Shown one piece after another: positions 56,924 through 64,000 of a stretch of DNA of 64,000 nucleotides. The notes below the pieces were generated by a model that saw only the letters and a list, made by a program, of their open reading frames with translations, was not told the DNA's origin and did no database searches. The DNA lies in NCBI GenBank assembly GCA_016839555.1, contig JAEOUA010000003.1:434001-498000 (forward strand). Reading direction: 5' to 3'. The first letter of the stretch is position 1; each line of letters opens with the position of its first letter. This DNA is from Promethearchaeota archaeon. GTDB taxonomy: Archaea; Asgardarchaeota; Lokiarchaeia; Sigyniarchaeales; SOKP01. Both the position numbers and the translations under genes were made by a program.

Positions 56924-58153
56924 CTAAAGATATAAATATCCTTGGTGATTGCCCTTAGTACTTAATCGTAAACTCCCTATAAGTACTTTTTTAATCTCTA
57001 ATTGTTCCGTATATTTCAAATCTGAGAAGATTAAGAAGTATTCCTTCTCTAAATCAATGGAAAACAAAAGTCCAATATTAATCATTTTAGAATTTTCATC
57101 TAAAAGCGAAATAAGAACGTAATGGTATGGTAATGTGATAAGATTTTCTAAATCAATTTCTCTCTCAATAATTTTATTTTTTTCTTTATCATATTCATTT
57201 TTTACAAATTTAATATCATCTAAGGGAATAGTAATTTTCTGAAAATCTGCTAAAACCTTAGAAAAGCGGCTCTGTCTTAAGAATCTTCGATCTTCTTTAT
57301 CTTTATCATAATAATATTCGTTTTCTTTTTTAATTAAAAACAATTCTTTTTGTTTTTCGGACTTTACCTTTTTCTCAATAAGCTTTAATTCTTCTATATC
57401 ATCATCATGAAACGCAATAACTATATCTGGGTCTACTGTTTTTATGAAGAACGTTTTATAAATGACTCCGGCCTCTGATTTAATCCAGCCATCTGTATCA
57501 ATTAAAATGAAATTGCTTTCTTGATACTTTTCTATAAAATCTTTTATTAAATTTTTAGTAGCATGAGAGACTATAAATTTGAGATTTTCTTTAGGATAGG
57601 TTGCACCAATAAATTTCGTGAATTCTGGTTTAATATCCTCTCCTGAAATAATCGAACTCCCAATAGATCCAATATTAATTGTGGTAGGAATATACATTAT
57701 TTGTTGACCCAGATCGGAATCAAGATATCCTCCATTTAATCCTTCTCTTTTTAGATTATTTGCGAGATATTTTATAAGAGTTGTTTTTCCATGACTGAGG
57801 CCAAGTACCATTATTTTTATAGGATGATTTTCCTTATACTTTTCAATATATTTCAAAATTTCATCCTTAATTTCAATCCATTCTTTTGGTATCGAATTTT
57901 CCTCGATTAATTTTAGATTTTCTTCGGGATTATTCGTATATATATCTAATTTAGAATCTTCTAATGCATAAACAGGATATTGATTCGCACTTGGTATTAT
58001 TAATTCTAAATCTTTCGAATCCTCACCTTTAGTGGTTTCGACTTGATTAGATGTTATGAGTTTTCCAAAAACTTCAACTTGTCCTTCTAAGAGACTTAAC
58101 CTTGTGGGGCCTCTAACTATTAGTGTGTTTCCCTTCTTTAATTCTTTAATCAT
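56924..58153 (-). CDS. Clp1/Grc3-family polynucleotide 5'-kinase-like protein
   Basis: 409 residues. An N-terminal beta domain (IVRGPTRLSLLEGQVEVFG) is followed by a P-loop kinase core and a C-terminal domain, the Clp1 plan. GYLDSDLGQQ matches the lid segment (usually DxDxGQ) and ILIDTDGW the clasp (usually NTxGW). The Walker A is shortened: GLSHGKTT (Gly118, Lys123, Thr124) rather than GxxxxGKT, so kinase activity cannot be assumed. In eukaryotes Clp1 acts in mRNA 3'-end and tRNA processing; archaeal members phosphorylate RNA 5' ends. Confidence 0.82.
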   Translation of the reverse strand: MIKELKKGNTLIVRGPTRLSLLEGQVEVFGKLITSNQVETTKGEDSKDLELIIPSANQYPVYALEDSKLDIYTNNPEENLKLIEENSIPKEWIEIKDEILKYIEKYKENHPIKIMVLGLSHGKTTLIKYLANNLKREGLNGGYLDSDLGQQIMYIPTTINIGSIGSSIISGEDIKPEFTKFIGATYPKENLKFIVSHATKNLIKDFIEKYQESNFILIDTDGWIKSEAGVIYKTFFIKTVDPDIVIAFHDDDIEELKLIEKKVKSEKQKELFLIKKENEYYYDKDKEDRRFLRQSRFSKVLADFQKITIPLDDIKFVKNEYDKEKNKIIEREIDLENLITLPYHYVLISLLDENSKMINIGLLFSIDLEKEYFLIFSDLKYTEQLEIKKVLIGSLRLSTKGNHQGYLYL

Positions 58154-58213
58154 ATAATTACCGTCCTTAGTATAATATTATAAATTACTTTTATTTATTT
58201 GTCTCATAAAATC

Positions 58214-58657
58214 TTAAATTTTCATACTCCAAACCTCATATAATGGTTTGAATCCAACTTTAGTGAATAATTTTTCTGCTGCTTTATTTATATCGGACTT
58301 TAACGCTAATCGTATAGATTCGATATGATTTCTTTTAAAATAATCTATAGCATGATGTATTAATGCTTCTCCAATTCCGGAACGTCTTTTTTCTTCTCTC
58401 ACTATTAAATTAGATAAATATCCAAACCGCTGCCCATTGTCAGATTTCTCTATAGAACAATTCGCCATACCCAGAACTTGATTATCATTTTTATCTAATG
58501 CGACCATTACTTCGCTATTTGTATTTTTTCTCATATGATTTTCTAAACTACTTCTCCATCTATCCTCATCAAAGATTTGACTTTTTATTTTACAGAGATT
58601 TTTCATTAGCTGAGTAATTTCCTCAATGTCGCGCTCTGTAAATTCACGTATAATCAT
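58214..58657 (-). CDS. GNAT-family N-acetyltransferase
   Basis: 147 residues. Typical acetyl-CoA site in YLSNLIVREEKRRSGIGEALI (R-x-x-G-x-G/A), followed by HAIDYFKRNHIESIRLALKS and KLFTKVGFKP. The substrate could be a protein N-terminus, an amine or an antibiotic; nothing in the context decides. It lies on the same strand as the Clp1-like gene, 60 bases upstream. Confidence 0.88.
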   Translation of the reverse strand: MIIREFTERDIEEITQLMKNLCKIKSQIFDEDRWRSSLENHMRKNTNSEVMVALDKNDNQVLGMANCSIEKSDNGQRFGYLSNLIVREEKRRSGIGEALIHHAIDYFKRNHIESIRLALKSDINKAAEKLFTKVGFKPLYEVWSMKI

Positions 58658-58822
58658 AGCTAGATATAATTAACTTTACTTATTATTAATTTAAATTAAA
58701 GAATTAATAAATATTTATGTGAATATGATTGGGAATTATAGTTATTTTTATTATTTTGAACCCGTTTATACCTTCTCATCATCTAATTATTGATATTTTA
58801 ATCGTCCGATAAATGTTTTATT

Positions 58823-59578
58823 TTAGAGAATATCATTTAGAAAGTTTATTAATTCTTGAATAATTACGTCATGGTCTGGACTTTTTAAAATAGGATGATC
58901 TTGGTGTTTTAACCACACTTTCCGTTTTATTGTAGAATTAACACTTTCTAGGATAGTATCCATACTAGAGGGTTTAATGACTGCATCCAATCGCCCTTGA
59001 AATGCAATTATAGGGCATTTTATCTTAGGGAGAGCTTGGTTCATCTCTTCTATTAAATTCTTTATTTTGGGAGCAATATTTAATGGAATTTTATCGTAGC
59101 CTACCCATTGGCCGTCAGTATCCTCTTTAAATTGTTCAGAATCGACTGGATAATATTTTAGAAATATTTTAAAAAGCGGTACCAATTTATGGGCAAAACC
59201 TTTAAGCCCAGTTGGTGTGCTTATGGTAAAAATGGAATCAAATTTATGCTGCGCTGCTAAGATTAATGTTAAAACGCCACCCATTGAATGTCCTCCAACA
59301 ATTATCTTCTCACATTTATTTTTTAACTCTGCTATTTCTTTTTCTAAAAAAGATTTCCATTCATCTATTGAAGTGGTTCTTAAATCTTCTGGTGAGGTTC
59401 CATAGCCTGGTAATAGAGGCACTTTTACAGTGAATCCTTCTCTTTGGTGTATTTCTTTTGCTAATGGTTTTAGATCCGCTGCTGTTCCCCCTCCCCCTCC
59501 ATGAATTGCAAGGATGCCAATTTTATTACCCTCAAAATAAAATGGGCCTGCTCCTACCATAATTTTTGAATGATTCAT
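58823..59578 (-). CDS. Alpha/beta hydrolase (carboxylesterase / monoacylglycerol lipase-like)
   Basis: 251 residues. HGGGGGT near residue 26 is the oxyanion loop, GHSMGG gives nucleophile Ser98, FQGRLDAVI the acid, and DHDVI the candidate catalytic His. The closest familiar type is Est30-like carboxylesterase. It has no signal peptide. A single gene. Confidence 0.88.
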   Translation of the reverse strand: MNHSKIMVGAGPFYFEGNKIGILAIHGGGGGTAADLKPLAKEIHQREGFTVKVPLLPGYGTSPEDLRTTSIDEWKSFLEKEIAELKNKCEKIIVGGHSMGGVLTLILAAQHKFDSIFTISTPTGLKGFAHKLVPLFKIFLKYYPVDSEQFKEDTDGQWVGYDKIPLNIAPKIKNLIEEMNQALPKIKCPIIAFQGRLDAVIKPSSMDTILESVNSTIKRKVWLKHQDHPILKSPDHDVIIQELINFLNDIL

Positions 59579-59691
59579 ATTTTCAACCTATATAAAATGA
59601 TATAATATATTCAAAGTCAAAATCAATTACTTTACATTATTTATTAGATTTTCTATTATAAAATTAACTTATTGACACGAGAAGAAAGTAA

Positions 59692-60459
59692 ATGAGTAAA
59701 TGGAAACAAATTTACACCAATTTAAATAAATATTTACTTCTGGCAACCTATCCAGTAGGAATAAAACTTTTAGAAAATAAAAGTGAATTTAAACAATTTA
59801 AATACTTAAAACGTCCAGAAGAAGAAATAGCTTTATGTCAGATTTTTAGTTATTCGCGATATTATGGTTGGACTATGGGATGCACAAAGGACGAAAATTT
59901 ATGCCCTTTAGCAAATATAGCATTAGGATTTGAAAAACCATTTCCATTATTTAAAGAAGGTGCGTTTTTTGTGGGAAGATATAATGAGACGAAGGAAGCG
60001 GCGAAAAAAACCACCGCCTCTATGCCTTTAATAGAAGATCACCCATATTCCGCGATAGTTTCTGGTGCCCTTCATCGAATTGATTATGATCCCGATATTA
60101 TAATGATCTGGGGAAATTCTGCTCAAATTATGAGATTGATTCAAGCCTCATTATGGAAAGAAGGGGGAAGATTTTCTATGTCTACATTTTGTGATGGAGT
60201 ATGTGCTGACATCATTTCAGCGGTATATTTGACTAAGAACATGCAGGTTGCGTTTCCATGCCTTGGAGATCGACGATTCGGTCTTGCAAAGGATTCTGAT
60301 TTAATAGCTTCCATTCCTAAAGATCTTATTGGAGAGATTTTGGAAGGTTTAGAAAAAACTCATAAAGCAGGCACAAGATTTCCGATCCCCTATCAATTAT
60401 GTACTCCAAAATTCTTCGTGAAACTTAAAAAGCAGTTGGATAAAGTAAAGCAAAAATAA
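59692..60459 (+). CDS. DUF169-family protein
   Basis: 255 residues with the family features YPVGIKLLENKSE, a Cys-Gln pair (LCQIFSYSRYYG), CTKDENLCPLA, and CDGVCADIISAVYL. DUF169 is frequent in anaerobic archaea and bacteria and its function is unknown; the conserved cysteines suggest redox or metal binding. The gene is divergent from the alpha/beta hydrolase. Confidence 0.85.
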   Translation: MSKWKQIYTNLNKYLLLATYPVGIKLLENKSEFKQFKYLKRPEEEIALCQIFSYSRYYGWTMGCTKDENLCPLANIALGFEKPFPLFKEGAFFVGRYNETKEAAKKTTASMPLIEDHPYSAIVSGALHRIDYDPDIIMIWGNSAQIMRLIQASLWKEGGRFSMSTFCDGVCADIISAVYLTKNMQVAFPCLGDRRFGLAKDSDLIASIPKDLIGEILEGLEKTHKAGTRFPIPYQLCTPKFFVKLKKQLDKVKQK

Positions 60460-60615
60460 ATTTTTACTATTTATTTCTTAAAAATATAATTATAAAAATT
60501 TGGACCCCTACGCCTTCGATCCTCTTAGCTTTGGATATACTAGTGGATATTGATATAGATTAATTGTTTAATAATATAAGATTGCCAAATTTTTTTAAAA
60601 ATTTTGATTCTAAAT

Positions 60616-61149
60616 TTACGATTTTTGAAGTTCTTCATAACAAGGAATGCATACTTGCTTTCCATCGAATTTTTTAATTCTCATACTCATTGTAGGATCT
60701 CCGCAATTCTCACAAATTATAGACTCATGAATTTGTGCTCTTTCTGGTGGGTTAAATTCTACATTCTCAATTTTAAATATGTCTTCCGGATTTGAATTCA
60801 ATAATTTTTCTATTCGCTCTTCTCTGGTAAACTTATTATGACTATACGGTTCTATTTTCAAAGAAAGTTTAACCGCTTTTTTTCTATCTCTGTTATAAAA
60901 GGTATAATTATTTTTTCCATAATCCTTGAAAACCAGATTTCCTTTTCCAAATGTGGTTCCCAAGAGTGCTTGAAGACCATCAATGCTACAATTATCATTT
61001 TCCACGACTGCCACCAGTTCTTCATCTATAGAAAAATCGTTTCCATGCTCTAGAATATATTTAGATACTAATACGCCCAAAGCTACTCCAGGACAAGTAT
61101 GTCCATGAAATTTAACTGCTTTTTCCATCAATTCTTTTGTTTGGACCAT
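60616..61149 (-). CDS. FmdE-family protein with zinc ribbon
   Basis: 177 residues. HGHTCPG (His15, His17, Cys19) at the N-terminus and NDNCSIDGLQALLGTTFGKG are FmdE signatures. The C-terminus is a zinc ribbon (CENCGDP and CIPC). FmdE is associated with molybdenum formylmethanofuran dehydrogenase in methanogens, but most FmdE-domain proteins in other organisms are uncharacterised. No fwd/fmd gene is adjacent. Confidence 0.88.
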   Translation of the reverse strand: MVQTKELMEKAVKFHGHTCPGVALGVLVSKYILEHGNDFSIDEELVAVVENDNCSIDGLQALLGTTFGKGNLVFKDYGKNNYTFYNRDRKKAVKLSLKIEPYSHNKFTREERIEKLLNSNPEDIFKIENVEFNPPERAQIHESIICENCGDPTMSMRIKKFDGKQVCIPCYEELQKS

Positions 61150-61437
61150 CTTAAGTATTATTTCTAACTATTTTTTAAATATTTTTTCCCTTAAAATTAT
61201 TAATATACCTTTTATAATTGAATGACTAAACCAAAATAAGATTCAAATTGATTTCTAAGAGTAAAAAGATATTAATTTCTCTGTTGTGAGAGAGAATTCT
61301 TTTTCTCTTATCTAGCAAGGAAATACAAAAGACTATATATCCAAAAAAATATATTTCTGAAAAAATTAAGACAAAAGGAATATTTTATTAAATTGAAATA
61401 ACTTAGATTATTCCAAAAAAAACAAAATTCAATCATA

Positions 61438-61977
61438 ATGGCTGAAAAAAAATATTTATTTCTCACCGATGCAATGCTAGGAAAATTAACGGTATTATTA
61501 CGAATATTTGGCTATGATACCGTGTATGCGAATGATTTATATGGATTAGATTTACCTGCATCTAATATTTTCCCAAATCCTCTTCCTGATCCTATTCCAG
61601 ATGAAATTCTTCTAAATTATGCTAAGTCAATGAATAGAATCTTGCTAACTAAAGATTACCCTTTTTATAAAAAAAATACAGATCAGATTTTTCTCTTGGA
61701 AGGAAAAGGAGTTTATAATTATTTGAAGCAACTTAAGGAGGAGTTTGGATTAATATACAAATTTGAGATCCAAAAAGCGAGATGTTCTACATGTAATTCA
61801 TTAATCAAAAGGGTTTCTGATAAACAAAAAATAAAAAATTATATAAAAGAATCCACCTATAGCAACTACGATAATTTTTTTCAGTGCATTAATCCAAAAT
61901 GTAAGAAAGTCTTTTGGAATGGTCCTCATATTAAAGATATTGAGAAGAAATTAAAGAAACATCATCTAGATGTATAA
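61438..61977 (+). CDS. Mut7-C PIN-like RNase domain protein
   Basis: 179 residues. DAMLGKLTVLLRIFGYDTVYAND is the Mut7-C signature (Asp11 is a candidate metal ligand), with LLTKDYPFYKK carrying another acidic site. The C-terminus has a zinc ribbon (CSTCNSLIKR and CINPKCKKVFWNG). Members are predicted ribonucleases; one eukaryotic relative is Mut-7. A 288-base spacer separates it from the FmdE gene. Confidence 0.9.
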   Translation: MAEKKYLFLTDAMLGKLTVLLRIFGYDTVYANDLYGLDLPASNIFPNPLPDPIPDEILLNYAKSMNRILLTKDYPFYKKNTDQIFLLEGKGVYNYLKQLKEEFGLIYKFEIQKARCSTCNSLIKRVSDKQKIKNYIKESTYSNYDNFFQCINPKCKKVFWNGPHIKDIEKKLKKHHLDV

Positions 61978-62063
61978 AAGAAATGTTAATTATTGAAAAT
62001 TTATCTATAGACCCTATTTAAGTTAAAAATATGAATATGAAATTTGAAAATAGAATAAATCAA

Positions 62064-62297
62064 TTATTCTTTTTTCTTAAAATGAGCTTCTTTTATTTCT
62101 GTAAATTGTTGTTTCGCTTTTTCAGCATCTTCTAAGCAATTTCCCTTAGTGTACATAGAATAAGCTTGATTTAATAATTCGAGTGCTTTACGGTATTCCT
62201 TATTAGAAATATGATTTTTAGATAATTCCATTAAATTATCTCCCTTCTTTTTATAAAACTCAATCCATTGGCTTGAGGTATCTGTATCTTTACTCAT
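62064..62297 (-). CDS. Small TPR-like helical protein
   Basis: 77 residues. After a polar N-terminus it has two helices with a TPR-like spacing (SNKEYRKALELLNQAYSMYTKG). It could be a small scaffold or an MIT-like helical hairpin; I do not recognise a family. It is convergent with the Mut7-C gene. Confidence 0.6.
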   Translation of the reverse strand: MSKDTDTSSQWIEFYKKKGDNLMELSKNHISNKEYRKALELLNQAYSMYTKGNCLEDAEKAKQQFTEIKEAHFKKKE

Positions 62298-62465
62298 AGC
62301 ATTCTAATTCTCTTTTAATTTTAGCTTATTTGAAAATAATTTTAACTATATATATTATTTATGATACTCAACATTTTAAAATTAATTGAAATGTAAAAAT
62401 GATAAAATTAATATTTTTGAGTAGTGTGCGCATTAAAATTTATTTTTGTGTAAAATAGATATCTT

Positions 62466-63878
62466 TTAAATGTTTTTTTCACGAAATCTTTCCATATCAA
62501 TGACTTTATTAGATACGCGTGCTTTATCTGCGGCAAATGCCATAATATGACTTTCCAAAACTTCTCTCGCATTGGTTAAAGGATTCTTAGATTCTGTAGT
62601 GAGATCTTCGATAAATGCATCTAATAATTGATAATCGCCCCCTCCATGCTGAGCTCCGGATACATCTAATTCTTTTTCATAGATGATTTCTTCTTTTCCA
62701 TTGAGCGGATCCAAAAATGTTAATTTTTCTCCGTATGCCATAAATTCTCCAATAAGAGTCCCCTTTTGACCATCTATTCGTAGTGTCCTTCCCTCATATG
62801 GGCTAAATCCATGTACGCATAAATTGGCGGTACTCCCATTTTCAAATTTGATGTTAACTAACTGATGGTCAACCACATTATTATCAGCCTGATATACGCA
62901 CCTTCCGTAGGGGTTTGTTTTTAAGATTCTCCTCTTAGCCTCATCAGAGTAGTCTTCTGGTTCATTCTCATAGAGATAATTGACTGGCCAATCCCTCCAA
63001 TATCTTAAGCGTTTTAATAGTGAAATGAATTTCGAAAGAAAGGTTAATAATTTCAAATGGTTTTTTCTGAGGTTTACGATGAATTTATAGAATCCTCTAT
63101 TACTTTTATTAACTATTTGGATTATGGGCTCAATATCAATATATATTCGTGGTGCATAATATAAGCAGGTATCTTCTATGGGACATCCTTCAATGCAATA
63201 TTTGGGTGCACCCTCCGGCGCATTATCTTTGGTGAAATGCATCAAGTCACCAGTAGAGGAAATCTCCTTAGGCAAGGATCCCATAAACCAATATAATAAA
63301 TCTAAATCATGACAACACTTTGCTAATATCATGGGGGATGATTTATCCCTATTTGCCCAGTTTCCTCGCACATATGAATGAGCAAAATGATAATACCCTA
63401 TATTTTCCCTATGGCTGAAATTAATTACTTCTCCCAATCTGCCACTCTTTATTGTGTGAAAAATTGTTTGAAAAAAATCTGTATAGCGAAGGACGTGGCA
63501 AACACCTAATATTCTTCCTGTTTCTTCAACCTTTCGTACAATTTTTATACAATCTTCTAACGTGTGCGCCATTGGCTTTTCTAATAATATATCATAGCCT
63601 TTTTCTAATGCCATTAAAGTGGGCTCGATATGCATTTGGTCTGGGGTACAAATAACTACAATATCTGCGAACTTTTCTCTGCTTAATACTTCCTTCCAAG
63701 AGATATACATATTTTCAGAAGAAATATTATGATCCATAGCAAATTGTTCTCTTCTTCTTTGAAATGGTTCTGCTACTGCTATAAAATTAAGTTTTTCAGG
63801 ATTTTCGAGCGCATATCCTCCATACGTCACTCCTCTAAAACCGGCTCCAATTAAAATTGCACTTATAGGTTTTTTCAT
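62466..63878 (-). CDS. Gfo/Idh/MocA-family oxidoreductase
   Basis: 470 residues, longer than the usual 330-400. The Rossmann motif is GAGFRGVTYGG near residue 12, the catalytic-domain signature is LLEKPMAH, and CCHDLDLLYWFMG carries the His typically involved in catalysis. An insertion of about 80 residues (approximately 215-310) with YCIEGCPIEDTCLYYAPR and a basic stretch accounts for the extra length; the cysteines could bind a metal. NAD(P)-dependent oxidation of a sugar or inositol derivative is expected. It is the last gene; only AT-rich DNA follows to 64000. Confidence 0.88.
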   Translation of the reverse strand: MKKPISAILIGAGFRGVTYGGYALENPEKLNFIAVAEPFQRRREQFAMDHNISSENMYISWKEVLSREKFADIVVICTPDQMHIEPTLMALEKGYDILLEKPMAHTLEDCIKIVRKVEETGRILGVCHVLRYTDFFQTIFHTIKSGRLGEVINFSHRENIGYYHFAHSYVRGNWANRDKSSPMILAKCCHDLDLLYWFMGSLPKEISSTGDLMHFTKDNAPEGAPKYCIEGCPIEDTCLYYAPRIYIDIEPIIQIVNKSNRGFYKFIVNLRKNHLKLLTFLSKFISLLKRLRYWRDWPVNYLYENEPEDYSDEAKRRILKTNPYGRCVYQADNNVVDHQLVNIKFENGSTANLCVHGFSPYEGRTLRIDGQKGTLIGEFMAYGEKLTFLDPLNGKEEIIYEKELDVSGAQHGGGDYQLLDAFIEDLTTESKNPLTNAREVLESHIMAFAADKARVSNKVIDMERFREKNI

Positions 63879-64000
63879 TGATTATACACCATAGTTATGA
63901 ATAAGAAAGATTAATAATCTTTTTTCAGAATAGATCTATTTTAAAAATTATAAAATTTTCCAATATCTTCATACTCAAACTCGCCGAGCTTTCTAGTATT

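Noticed and set aside
1..64000. tRNA, rRNA, CRISPR and insertion sequences
   Set aside because: I looked for T-loop GTTCGA-type motifs, regular repeats and transposase motifs by eye and found none I can support; a tRNA scan could still find one in the spacers.

Overview
The window is very AT-rich and looks like the chromosome of an Asgard archaeon of the Lokiarchaeia type. The evidence is a mixture of gene classes. Archaeal information genes are present: proteasome-activating nucleotidase with a C-terminal Ile-Tyr-Ser motif, aEF-1beta beside its usual zinc-finger neighbour, an LSm protein, a RIO2-type kinase, a Clp1-family kinase and an AbrB-PhoU protein. Eukaryote-like proteins are also present: an actin of lokiactin type, a probable gelsolin-like domain fused to membrane helices, and a PP1/PP2A-like phosphatase. 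A large share of the metabolism looks bacterial. There are no rRNA genes, CRISPR arrays or insertion sequences that I can recognise, and I found no tRNA by eye.

Layout. 0.1-2.8 kb: PAN and, divergently, actin. 2.8-9.2 kb: a CPBP protease, a LarA-like racemase-family protein, a Cys-type sulfatase, a DUF3795 protein, NagA, and an enoyl-CoA hydratase interrupted by an in-frame TGA. 9.4-12.7 kb: a PAS histidine kinase and two tandem paralogous membrane proteins. 13-15.5 kb: iorAB. 15.6-18 kb: an M23-like protein, a wHTH protein, and the zinc-finger/aEF-1beta pair. 18-20.7 kb: an ABC-2 exporter, a 51-residue Cys protein and a divergent ArsR-like regulator, with a palindromic operator between them. 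21.6-25.8 kb: two tandem radical-SAM paralogs; the first carries a copied remnant of the 3' end of mutL, so the duplication can be read directly. mutL follows, and mutS lies 3 kb further on.

34.6-37.8 kb holds a complete four-subunit 2-oxoacid:ferredoxin oxidoreductase (gamma-delta-alpha-beta). With IorAB this indicates anaerobic, ferredoxin-based amino-acid or peptide catabolism. 37.9-42 kb carries the gelsolin-like membrane protein overlapping the RIO2 kinase, then a methyltransferase, LSm, a GGCT-like protein and the PPP phosphatase. 42.1-44.2 kb is an orphan adenine methyltransferase whose conserved N-terminus lies upstream of the first ATG and seems to use an ATT start behind a good Shine-Dalgarno site. 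49.8-52.4 kb pairs an ATP-grasp ligase with an M14-fold protein.

The most distinctive block is 52.8-56.6 kb: corrinoid protein, UroD-family methyltransferase and two MtrH-family methyltransferases in one tight operon. Together they could move a methyl group from an unknown methylated compound through a corrinoid to tetrahydromethanopterin or tetrahydrofolate, feeding the Wood-Ljungdahl branch. A stand-alone FmdE-family protein lies at 60.6-61.1 kb. The rest (56.9-63.9 kb) is a series of mostly single genes: Clp1-type kinase, GNAT, hydrolase, DUF169, Mut7-C, a TPR-like protein and a Gfo/Idh/MocA oxidoreductase. Coordinates and motif positions were read by eye; functions rest on recognised motifs, not on searches.
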